A stretch of 64,000 nt of DNA, from contig NZ_CP009435.1 in NCBI RefSeq assembly GCF_000960995.1, positions 3,534,001 to 3,598,000 on the forward strand, written 5' to 3'. The stretch is from Burkholderia glumae LMG 2196 = ATCC 33617 (GTDB taxonomy: Bacteria > Pseudomonadota > Gammaproteobacteria > Burkholderiales > Burkholderiaceae). The notes under the pieces are model-generated. The model was not told where the DNA came from. It did no database searches and saw only the letters and a program-made list of their open reading frames with translations. Position numbers and translations under genes: made by a program. Shown here one piece after another: positions 44,273 to 51,986 of the stretch. How positions within the stretch are numbered: position 1 is the stretch's first letter; each line of letters opens with the position of its first letter.

Positions 44273-45415
44273 TCAATGGTCGAGCGGCAGCAAAATCTGA
44301 AATTCGGTGCGGCCCGGACGGCTTTCCACCTCGATCGTGCCGTCGTGCTGCTGCACGAAGGTCTGCGCGAGCGTGAGGCCGAGGCCGCTGCCGTCCTCGC
44401 GCCCCGACACGAGCGGGTAGAAAATCCGATCGCGGATGTCCTCGGGAATGCCGGGACCGTTGTCGATCACGTGCAAGTCCAGTGCCAGCTTGAACAGTTT
44501 CTTGCCGATCGTGATCTTGCGCGCCACGCGCGTGCGCAGCTCGATGCGCGCGTCGCCCTGCGCGATCCGCTCGCGCAAGGCCTGTGCGGCGTTGCGCACG
44601 ATGTTGAGCAGCGCCTGGATCAGCTGCTCCTTGTCGCCGCGCAGGTCCGGCACGCTGACGTCGTAGTCGCGCTCGATGGTGAGCCCGCGCGGGAATTCGG
44701 CGAGCATCACGGCGCGCACGCGCTCGCACACCTCATGGACGTTCACGTCGCCGACGATATGCGGATGCCGGTGCGGTTCGAGCAGCCGGTCGACCAGCGT
44801 CTGCAGCCGGTCCGATTCCTTGATGATTACCTGGGTGTATTCGCGCAGCTCGCCGCGCTCGCGCTCGCCGAGCTCGAACTCGAGCAGCTGCGCGGCGCCG
44901 CGGATCCCCCCCAGCGGGTTCTTGATCTCGTGCGCGAGATTGCGGATCAGGTGCTTGTTGACCGCGGTCAGGTCGTGGATCCGCTCCTCGCGGTCGGTGC
45001 GCGACTGCCGCTCGTTCTCGAACAGCTCGACCAGCACGTAGTCGGGCGCGTCCTCGAGGAAACCGACGATCGCATGCACGTGCAGCGCCTCGCGGCCGGG
45101 CCGCTCGAGCACGGTGTCGAGATGGGTGGCCTGGAAGCGCCCCTCGCCGATCGCGGTGATGGTGGTGGCCAGTTCGGTGGAATTCGGAAACAGGTCGCTC
45201 CACGGCATCTGCGCGAGCTGGCGGCGCGAGATGTCGAGCATCGACTCGGCCGACGGATTCGCGAATGCGATGCGCAGCGTGCGGCGGTCGAGCACCAGCA
45301 CCACCGTGGGCAGTGCCTCGAGCCCCGCGAGCAGCCCCGAGCGGAGCAGCCGCTCATCGTCCGACAGCCGCTCCGGCTGCCCTGCCCTGGCCTTGATCAG
45401 ATTCTTCAGAACCAT
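44273..45415 (-). CDS. glnL: Nitrogen regulation sensor kinase NtrB
   Basis: The 380-residue soluble kinase has a PAS domain (about 25-135: LPTVVLVLDRRTLRIAFANP), the phospho-His in RNLAHEIKNPLGGIRG, and the ATPase motifs NIVRNAAQAL, DNGPGIPEDIRD and GSGLGLTLAQTFV. It phosphorylates NtrC under nitrogen limitation and is switched by PII. ATG 45415 starts MVLKNLIKAR. It lies 164 nt after glnA, with a terminator between. Confidence 0.96.
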   Translation of the reverse strand: MVLKNLIKARAGQPERLSDDERLLRSGLLAGLEALPTVVLVLDRRTLRIAFANPSAESMLDISRRQLAQMPWSDLFPNSTELATTITAIGEGRFQATHLDTVLERPGREALHVHAIVGFLEDAPDYVLVELFENERQSRTDREERIHDLTAVNKHLIRNLAHEIKNPLGGIRGAAQLLEFELGERERGELREYTQVIIKESDRLQTLVDRLLEPHRHPHIVGDVNVHEVCERVRAVMLAEFPRGLTIERDYDVSVPDLRGDKEQLIQALLNIVRNAAQALRERIAQGDARIELRTRVARKITIGKKLFKLALDLHVIDNGPGIPEDIRDRIFYPLVSGREDGSGLGLTLAQTFVQQHDGTIEVESRPGRTEFQILLPLDH

Positions 45416-45449
45416 CTTGCTTGGGAACCCGTTCCTTGCTGAAAAAACC

Positions 45450-45486
45450 CTGCAACGAAAAAGGGACGGCCGGAGGCCGTCCCCTT
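45450..45486 (-). terminator. Terminator between glnA and ntrB
   Basis: The stem GGGACGGCC / GGCCGTCCC (45463-45471 and 45475-45483) with a GGA loop is followed on the minus strand by CTTTTTCGTTG. It would let glnA be expressed well above ntrBC. Confidence 0.75.
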
Positions 45487-45579
45487 CGCATGTTCGCGGC
45501 TCACGGCAGCGCGCGGCTGCCGTGGGCCGGACGGCGGGGCGGCGCTTCGCTCGATGACGTGACGAAGCGCCATCGCCGC

Positions 45580-46995
45580 TTACAGCGAGTAGTACATCTC
45601 GAACTCGACCGGGTGCGTGGTCATGCGGAACTTCGCGAGTTCCTGTTCCTTCAGGCCCAGGTACGCGTCGATCATCGCATCGGTGAACACGCCGCCGCGC
45701 GTCAGGAACTCGCGGTCCTTGTCGAGCGCTTCGATCGCCTGGTCGAGGCCGGCGCACACGGTCGGGATCTTCGCATCCTCTTCCGGCGGCAGGTCGTACA
45801 GGTTCTTGTCGGCGGCCTCGCCCGGATGGATCTTGTTCTGGATGCCGTCCAGGCCGGCCATCAGCAGCGCCGAGAAGCACAGGTACGGGTTGGCCATCGG
45901 GTCCGGGAAGCGCGTCTCGATGCGGCGGCCCTTCGGGTTCGACACGTGCGGAATGCGGATCGACGCCGAGCGGTTGCGTGCCGAGTAGGCCAGCTTGACC
46001 GGTGCCTCGAAGTGCGGGACCAGACGCTTGTACGAGTTCGTGGTCGGGTTCGTGATCGCGTTCAGCGCGCGCGCATGCTTGATGATGCCGCCGATGTAGA
46101 ACAGCGCCGTTTCCGACAGGCCCGCGTAGCCGTTGCCCGCGAACAGGTTCTGGCCGTCCTTCCAGATCGACTGGTGAACGTGCATGCCCGAGCCGTTGTC
46201 GCCCACCACCGGCTTGGGCATGAAGGTGGCCGTCTTGCCATACGAGTGCGCGACGTTGTGGACGATGTACTTGAGCCATTGCGTCCAGTCGGCGCGCTCG
46301 ACCAGCGTCGAGAACTTCGTGCCGATTTCGTTCTGGCCCTGGCCCGCCACTTCGTGGTGATGCACTTCGACCGGGATGCCGATCTGCTCGAGCAGCAGGC
46401 ACATCTCCGAACGCATGTCCTGGAACGTGTCGACCGGCGCGACCGGGAAGTAGCCGCCCTTGGTGCCCGGACGGTGGCCCGTGTTGCCGCCTTCGAATTC
46501 CTTGCCCGACGACCACGGGGCTTCCTCGGAATTGATCTTCACGAAGGTGCCCGACATGTCCGTGTTCCACTGGACCGAGTCGAAAATGAAGAATTCCGGC
46601 TCCGGACCGAAGAACGCCGTGTCGCCGATGCCGGTGCTCTTCAGGTAGGCTTCGGCGCGCTTGGCGAGCGAGCGCGGGTCGCGCTCATAGCCCTTGCCGT
46701 CGGCCGGCTCGACCACGTCGCAGGTCAGCACCAGCGTCGATTCCTCGTAGAACGGGTCGATGAACGCCGCCGCCGGATCCGGCATGAGCAGCATGTCCGA
46801 CGCTTCGATCCCCTTCCAGCCGGCGATCGACGAACCATCGAACGCATGGCCGCTCTCGAACTTGTCTTCGTCAAAAGCCGACACCGGCACCGAGACGTGC
46901 TGTTCCTTGCCGCGCGTATCGGTGAAGCGGAAATCGACAAACTTGACGTCCTCGTCCTTCACGAGCTGCATGACGTCGGCGACGGTTTTACTCAT
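45580..46995 (-). CDS. glnA: Glutamine synthetase type I
   Basis: The 471-residue enzyme assimilates ammonia into glutamine. FDGSSIAGWKGI, GPEPEFFIFD, HHHEVAGQGQNEI, SGMHVHQSIW and NRSASIRIP are catalytic blocks. The adenylylation Tyr is in NLYDLPPEED near residue 400, so activity should be controlled by GlnE. ATG 46995 follows a GGAGAAGAGGT ribosome site. It heads the glnA-ntrB-ntrC set. Confidence 0.98.
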   Translation of the reverse strand: MSKTVADVMQLVKDEDVKFVDFRFTDTRGKEQHVSVPVSAFDEDKFESGHAFDGSSIAGWKGIEASDMLLMPDPAAAFIDPFYEESTLVLTCDVVEPADGKGYERDPRSLAKRAEAYLKSTGIGDTAFFGPEPEFFIFDSVQWNTDMSGTFVKINSEEAPWSSGKEFEGGNTGHRPGTKGGYFPVAPVDTFQDMRSEMCLLLEQIGIPVEVHHHEVAGQGQNEIGTKFSTLVERADWTQWLKYIVHNVAHSYGKTATFMPKPVVGDNGSGMHVHQSIWKDGQNLFAGNGYAGLSETALFYIGGIIKHARALNAITNPTTNSYKRLVPHFEAPVKLAYSARNRSASIRIPHVSNPKGRRIETRFPDPMANPYLCFSALLMAGLDGIQNKIHPGEAADKNLYDLPPEEDAKIPTVCAGLDQAIEALDKDREFLTRGGVFTDAMIDAYLGLKEQELAKFRMTTHPVEFEMYYSL

Positions 46996-47371
46996 AACCT
47001 CTTCTCCTGGATTGAACAATTCCGGCGGACTGGGACCGCCTCCGTTAAGCGGATTGCGCCGGCTTCCGCGCCTGAGCGCAGCGGTGGCCGACATGACCGC
47101 GACATTTAAAGCAGCTTCCATGCCACCGATGCGCCAAGTCGGCGCGACGCGCTGCAACCCGCGCCGCGACGGGGATGCCGCGCGCGCTTTCGGGGCTTCG
47201 CGCGTCCACGGCGGCACACCGCACGCACCAAATATAAGCAAAAATACGGCAAGCGCACCAAATCAATGCGAATCCCATGACGAAATGCCATTACGCACCA
47301 TTTTGGTGATGCCGCGCGCCCTCGCCCGGCACGCTAGAATGCCGGTTCGATTCGCAACCGGAACGTCCGAC
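46996..47371. other. Divergent glnA / rhodanese control region with NtrC-like boxes
   Basis: No gene is seen. GCACCAAAT occurs twice (47225-47233 and 47255-47263), exactly 30 bp apart. A full dyad CACCA-TTT-TGGTG (47296-47308) matches the NtrC form GCACCA-N3-TGGTGC. No sigma-54 -24/-12 with correct spacing was found by eye. For the rhodanese gene a TAGAAT at 47335-47340 is the likely -10. Confidence 0.6.
47296..47308. promoter_or_regulatory. NtrC-type binding site upstream of glnA
   Basis: CACCA-TTT-TGGTG is a perfect 5-3-5 dyad with the NtrC half-site. It lies about 300 bp before glnA and only 30 bp before the rhodanese -10 box. Confidence 0.6.
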
Positions 47372-47836
47372 ATGACCACGCTCGACCAGCTCTACGCGCA
47401 AGCCGATCAACGCCGCGCCGATGCCAAGCTCGCCTATGCCGGCGCGCTGCTGCCCGACGAAGCCTTCGCCTTGCTGCAGTTGGACCCCGCGGCGCGGCTG
47501 GTGGACGTGCGCACGCGCGCCGAGCTCGACTGGGTCGGCCGTCCGCTGGTGGGCGACAGCCAGTATGTCCACGTCGAATGGACGCGCTACCCGGGCGGCG
47601 TGCCGAACCCCGACTTCATCGAGCAGCTGAAGGCTCAGGCGCTGGCCGGCACCCCCATCGTATTCCTGTGCCGCAGTGCGGCGCGCTCGAAGCTGGCGGC
47701 CGTGGCTGCCGCACAGGCCGGCTTCACGAAGGCGTTCGACATCCTGGAAGGCTTCGAGGGAGCCAAGGACGAGCACGGACATCGCAAGACCGTGGAAGGC
47801 TGGTGCCATCGCCAGCTGCCCTGGATCGGCGCTTGA
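47372..47836 (+). CDS. Single-domain rhodanese-like sulfurtransferase
   Basis: The 154-residue protein has a rhodanese fold with the active-site loop FLCRSAARS (persulfide Cys) and ARLVDVRTRAEL near the N-terminal strand. A short helical N-terminal extension (residues 1-28) precedes it. Such proteins transfer sulfane sulfur to acceptors such as thiols or cyanide; the partner is not evident. It diverges from glnA. Confidence 0.9.
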   Translation: MTTLDQLYAQADQRRADAKLAYAGALLPDEAFALLQLDPAARLVDVRTRAELDWVGRPLVGDSQYVHVEWTRYPGGVPNPDFIEQLKAQALAGTPIVFLCRSAARSKLAAVAAAQAGFTKAFDILEGFEGAKDEHGHRKTVEGWCHRQLPWIGA

Positions 47837-47880
47837 ACCTTGCCTGCCATCGTCCGGCCGGGCGATGACACACCGATGAC

Positions 47881-47904
47881 GGGCCGCGCCGCGCGGCCCG
47901 CGTC
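47881..47904. terminator. GC-rich hairpin between rhodanese and CinA-like genes
   Basis: GGGCCGC / GCGGCCC with a five-base loop is followed by GCGTCGTTTCC. The T-run is poor. It lies between convergent genes. Confidence 0.4.
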
Positions 47905-47948
47905 GTTTCCCGCCGGCCGAGCGGCTGGCGCGGCGCGTGCGCGCCCGC

Positions 47949-48764
47949 TCAGCGGGAAGCCGCCTCGGGTTCGACGATGTCGCCGCCGAGCTGATGGACG
48001 CCCTCGCGCAGCTTCACGAACGCGGCGGCCACGGCCTCCGGCTCGCCCTTCACGCCGAGGTCGATATGACGCCGCGCGTAGATGCCGCCGCGCTCGGCAT
48101 CGCCCACGCTCGGCAGGCTGAACACGCGCACGCCGGCGAAATCGCGCTCGATCTGCTCCATCAGCGGGGTGAGCGTCGACTCCGGCAGCTCGAACACCAG
48201 CACCGAACGCTCGGCGAACGGCGTGGCGTGATGCAGGTGCGCGTACTGGGTATCGAGCACCCACTCCATCATCGGCCAGGCCATCACCGGGAAGCCCGGC
48301 ACGAAGTGGACGTTGCGGCACGAAAAGCCGGGGATCTTGTTGTAGCCGTTCGGAATCAGCGTCGCGCCGGCCGGGAACGTGCCCATCTCGAAGCGGTGAC
48401 GGTTCTCGGGCGAATCGAAATCGATCGGCACCGAGGCGTCGCCATGCATCTCGCGAATCCGCTCCGAGATCAGTTGCTTCGCCTGCGGATGCAGTTCGAG
48501 CGGCACGCCGAGCGCCGCCGCCGCGCACTGGCGCGTGTGGTCGTCGGGCGTGGCGCCGATGCCGCCCGTCGAGAACACGATGTCGCCGGCCGCGAACGCA
48601 CGCTTGAGCGCGGCCGTGATGCGCTCGCGCGAGTCGCCCACGTACTCGGCCCAGTCGAGCGCGAGGCCGCGCGCGCCGAGCAGCTCGATGAGCTTGGCGA
48701 GGTGCTTGTCCTGGCGGCGACCGGAGAGGATTTCGTCGCCGATGATGATGATGCCGATACTCAT
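47949..48764 (-). CDS. CinA/MoaB-like molybdopterin-binding domain protein
   Basis: The 271-residue protein has the competence/damage-inducible CinA N-terminal (MoCF) domain. Its blocks are GIIIIGDEILSGRRQDKH, FSTGGIGATPDDHT, and NRHRFEMGTFPAGATLIPN. It lacks the C-terminal nicotinamide-nucleotide amidase domain of full CinA. The ATG overlaps the stop of the EI24 gene upstream in ATGA. Its role is unknown; family members process nucleotide or molybdopterin-like substrates. Confidence 0.85.
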   Translation of the reverse strand: MSIGIIIIGDEILSGRRQDKHLAKLIELLGARGLALDWAEYVGDSRERITAALKRAFAAGDIVFSTGGIGATPDDHTRQCAAAALGVPLELHPQAKQLISERIREMHGDASVPIDFDSPENRHRFEMGTFPAGATLIPNGYNKIPGFSCRNVHFVPGFPVMAWPMMEWVLDTQYAHLHHATPFAERSVLVFELPESTLTPLMEQIERDFAGVRVFSLPSVGDAERGGIYARRHIDLGVKGEPEAVAAAFVKLREGVHQLGGDIVEPEAASR

Positions 48765-49591
48765 TCGTGCCTCGTCGGAACTAGGAGATGCGCGACGGCG
48801 GCCGCGCGCAGGTCCTGCAGCGCCTGCAGGCAATAGAAACCGAACCACAGCGCCGAAAACACGAGGATGAACGCATAGACCCAGATCATCGCCGCCGCGA
48901 CGAACGGGAACAGCACCATCATCCAGATCGACGATACCCAGACGAACGTCGGCACCGTGCCGAGCAGCCCGCTCGCGATGCCGATGCCGATCAGCGGCCA
49001 GCGGTGGCGGCGCACCAGCGAGCGCCGCTCGTCGGCGCTCGCGTGCAGCGCGAGCGCGTCGTAGGTCATCACGCGGTAGGTGAGCCAGCCCCAGATCAGC
49101 GGCGGCAGCAGCGCGAAGAAAGGCGGGATCAGCCACAGCGGCAGCGTGAGCACCAGCAGCACGATGCTGGCGAGCGCGGCCCACAGCGAATTGAACACGC
49201 TGCCGTACCAGCTGCCGCCGCGCTTGGCCTCGAGCTGCGCGAACGGACGCCGCGACAGGTGGCCGATCACGACCGGCATCGAGATGCCGGCGATCAGCAG
49301 CAGCACGGTCAGCACGATCAGCGGAATCGCCGCGGCCACCACCACGAACGGCGCCACCACCGCGTGCAGTTGCGGCACGCCGATCGCGCCGAAGAACCGG
49401 TAGAGCCAGGCGGTCAGCGCGAAGCCGTCGAGCGCGACGCGCGTGAAGCCGACGAGCGGCTGCCAGGCGAACCACAGCACGAGGCCCCAGCCGAGCGCGG
49501 CGACGAAAAACGGCATGAAGGTGAGCCAGAGCATCCGCGGGTGCAGCGCGCTTGCGAATGCCCGGCCGAAGGAGCGCAACAGATCGGTCAT
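48761..49591 (-). CDS. EI24-domain (CysZ-like) membrane protein
   Basis: The 276-residue integral membrane protein has about six hydrophobic helices, with the EI24/CysZ-type half seen in SYGS-like GSWYGSVFNSLWAALAS and LPPLIWGWLTYRVMTYDAL. CysZ members import sulfate; function here is inferred only from the fold. ATG 49591 starts MTDLLRSFGRAF. It overlaps the CinA-like gene by four bases and so forms an operon with it. Confidence 0.8.
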   Translation of the reverse strand: MTDLLRSFGRAFASALHPRMLWLTFMPFFVAALGWGLVLWFAWQPLVGFTRVALDGFALTAWLYRFFGAIGVPQLHAVVAPFVVVAAAIPLIVLTVLLLIAGISMPVVIGHLSRRPFAQLEAKRGGSWYGSVFNSLWAALASIVLLVLTLPLWLIPPFFALLPPLIWGWLTYRVMTYDALALHASADERRSLVRRHRWPLIGIGIASGLLGTVPTFVWVSSIWMMVLFPFVAAAMIWVYAFILVFSALWFGFYCLQALQDLRAAAVAHLLVPTRHE

Positions 49592-49879
49592 GCGAGCCTG
49601 GTCGAGAAGAAATCGGGAACGCGCAGCAAGGATAAACCAGGCGGCGCCCGCGCGCCAAAACGGTGAACGCGCGCGGCCGGACGGCCGAGGCAGGGAAACG
49701 GGGGCCGACCGCAGCCGGCATCGGCCGCGCCGCCGCAGCGACGCAGGCCGCCGGGCCGCCCGCGCGGTCGAGCGGCATGGCGCGCCGCCGGCGCCGATGA
49801 AGCCGTCAAACGGAGAACACGAACGCGGCACGGCGCCAGGCGCCGCCGGTGGCGTCAGGCGCGGGCCATCGGGCCCTGA

Positions 49880-50872
49880 TCAGGCCCTCTCGGCCGATAC
49901 GCGCGGCGCGCGGCGCGCCAAGCGCCGCGCGATGCGCACCATGGCGAGCCAGTGCTGGGACCAGAAGCCCTCGCCATACGACACGCCCTGATATTGATCG
50001 CGGATGCCGGTGGGCTCGAGCGTGCGGTTCCACGAGGCGGTGCGGAACAGCATGTCCCACCAGGGAAACAGCACGCCGAAGTTGCAGCCGTAGGCGGTGC
50101 CCTCGTGGCCGTAGCCCACCGCGTGGTGGCGGCGGTGGAACGCCGGGCTCACCAGCAGGCGTTCGGCGAGCCGGCCGAACGGCAGCACGGCATTGGTGTG
50201 CTGGATGCTCTGCAGGAAGTTCGACACGGCGGTCAGCACCACGAACTGCGACGGCGGCACGCCGATCACCAGCGCGATCGCGGCGAAGAAGCAGCCCTGG
50301 ATCAGGTCGTCGAGCAGGTGGTTGCGGTCGTCGGACCACAGCGACATCTGGCGCTGGCTGTGATGCACGGCGTGCAGCTCCCACCAGAGGCCAAAGCGAT
50401 GCTGCCAGCGGTGGTACCAGTAGCCGGCGAAATCGAGCACGACGAGGTAGATCGCGAACGCGACGAGCGGCTGCGAGGTCACGCCGGGCCACAGCGTGTC
50501 GAGATTGAGGTTCGCGATGCCCTTCATGCGCAGCCACGACTGGAAGCCGTCGAACAACGGCTGCATCACGAAGAAGAAGAACAGCGTGAAGATGCCGAGC
50601 TTGGCGATCAGCGTGTAGATCACGTCGACGCGCGTCTCGCGGCGGTGCGCCCAGCGCTCGGCCGGGCGCAGCGCCTCGAGCGGGCGCAGCAGCGCGTACA
50701 TCGCCACTACCTGCAGCGCGCCCACGATCACCCAGTAGAGCGCGTCGTAGGTATCCTCGTCGTAATCCATCAGGTCGAACCTGAACAACGCCGGCTGGAC
50801 CACGTCGACATAGAGCCAGGTCTGCAGGTTCGACACGAAGGTGTCGAGCATCGAGGCGATCGCGTGAAGCAT
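49880..50872 (-). CDS. Sterol desaturase / fatty-acid hydroxylase family membrane protein
   Basis: The 330-residue membrane protein has the di-iron histidine clusters YWYHRWQHRFGLWWELHAVHH and FHRRHHAVGYGHEG that mark the family, with four to six hydrophobic helices. Bacterial members oxidise lipids, often hopanoids or carotenoids, at the membrane. The substrate is unknown. It lies 16 nt after the YVTN propeller gene on the same strand. Start MLHAIASMLD. Confidence 0.88.
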   Translation of the reverse strand: MLHAIASMLDTFVSNLQTWLYVDVVQPALFRFDLMDYDEDTYDALYWVIVGALQVVAMYALLRPLEALRPAERWAHRRETRVDVIYTLIAKLGIFTLFFFFVMQPLFDGFQSWLRMKGIANLNLDTLWPGVTSQPLVAFAIYLVVLDFAGYWYHRWQHRFGLWWELHAVHHSQRQMSLWSDDRNHLLDDLIQGCFFAAIALVIGVPPSQFVVLTAVSNFLQSIQHTNAVLPFGRLAERLLVSPAFHRRHHAVGYGHEGTAYGCNFGVLFPWWDMLFRTASWNRTLEPTGIRDQYQGVSYGEGFWSQHWLAMVRIARRLARRAPRVSAERA

Positions 50873-50888
50873 GGGCGAACTCCGGCCG

Positions 50889-51887
50889 TCAGGCGCCGTT
50901 GGGCGCCGTCACCGGCGCGCGGTCGTAGAAATAGATGCCATGCGGCGAGCGGCCGACCGGGATCGTCTGGATCAGGCGCCGGCTCGCCAGGTCGATCACG
51001 CCGACCTTCTTGGCGAAGCGGAACGTCACCCACAGCGTCTTGCGATCGGCCGACAGCTCCATGTCGTCGGGGCCGGGCAGCAGGCCCGTGATGTCGCCGA
51101 CGTTGGTGAGGGTGTTCTCGTCGATGATGCTGATGGTGTTGGCGACGCGGTTGGTGACGGCCACGTGCACGCCGTCGGCGAGCGAGCGGAAGTTGTGCGC
51201 GCCCTTGCCGGTCGGGATCGTCTTGACGACCCGCTGGTTGCGCCAGTCCACCACCGCCACGTAGTCGGCGCCCGTCATGCCGACCAGCACGTACTTGTCG
51301 CTGGGGGTCATCCAGAGGCCGGCCGGCACCTTGCCGACCTTCATCTTCCATTTCACGGTCTGGGTCGGCAGGTCGATCGCGGCCAGCTCGCCCGACACCT
51401 GCAGCGACACCAGCACGGTGCGGCTGTCTTTGGTGAACGCGAGGTGGCTCGGCATCACCGCGAGCGGCACGCGCTTGACCAGCTTGACGTTATGGCCGTC
51501 ATAGCTGTAGATGTCGACGCGGTCGAGCCGCAGGCCGGCCGCCACGAACCACTTGTGGTCCGGCGAGAAGCCGAGCTGGTACGGGTCGTCGATGCCCTCG
51601 ACGGTGCGCTGCAGCGCGCCCGTGCGCGGATCGAGGAACATCAGGCTGTTCGAGACCGAATTCGCGACGATCAGCGAGGAATTGTCCGGCGTGGCCATCA
51701 GGTGATGCGGCTCCTTGCCGGTCGGCATGTTGCCGACCACCTGATGCGTCTTCTCGTCGATCAGCGAGAGCGTCGCCTCGGCCGAATTCAGCACGATCAC
51801 GTTGTTGGCGAAGGCGGCCGGAGCGGCCGTGGCGGCCAGGGCGCCGACCAGCAAGGCGGCACGACCGAAAGACAGGAAATTGCGCAT
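50889..51887 (-). CDS. Secreted YVTN/YncE-like beta-propeller protein
   Basis: The 332-residue protein has a signal peptide (residues 1-28, AAPAAFA-NN). It folds as a seven-bladed propeller judged by repeats such as LSLIDEKTHQVVG, IVANSVSNSLMFLD and VAVTNRVANTISIID. Such proteins are periplasmic and often bind partner proteins or cofactors; the function is unknown. It precedes the sterol-desaturase-like gene by 16 nt and is its likely operon partner. Confidence 0.9.
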   Translation of the reverse strand: MRNFLSFGRAALLVGALAATAAPAAFANNVIVLNSAEATLSLIDEKTHQVVGNMPTGKEPHHLMATPDNSSLIVANSVSNSLMFLDPRTGALQRTVEGIDDPYQLGFSPDHKWFVAAGLRLDRVDIYSYDGHNVKLVKRVPLAVMPSHLAFTKDSRTVLVSLQVSGELAAIDLPTQTVKWKMKVGKVPAGLWMTPSDKYVLVGMTGADYVAVVDWRNQRVVKTIPTGKGAHNFRSLADGVHVAVTNRVANTISIIDENTLTNVGDITGLLPGPDDMELSADRKTLWVTFRFAKKVGVIDLASRRLIQTIPVGRSPHGIYFYDRAPVTAPNGA

Positions 51888-51986
51888 GAAGACCCACGTG
51901 GAGTGACAACCGTCATTGTAGAACGTTCGGGCGGCCGCGCGGTTGACCGGGCGGCCGCCCCGGCCGCCGCGACGGTGGCGGCCGCG

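Noticed and set aside
47296..47308. A sigma-54 promoter for glnA next to the NtrC dyad
   Set aside because: No GG-N10-GC pair with a convincing -24/-12 context was found between the dyad and glnA.
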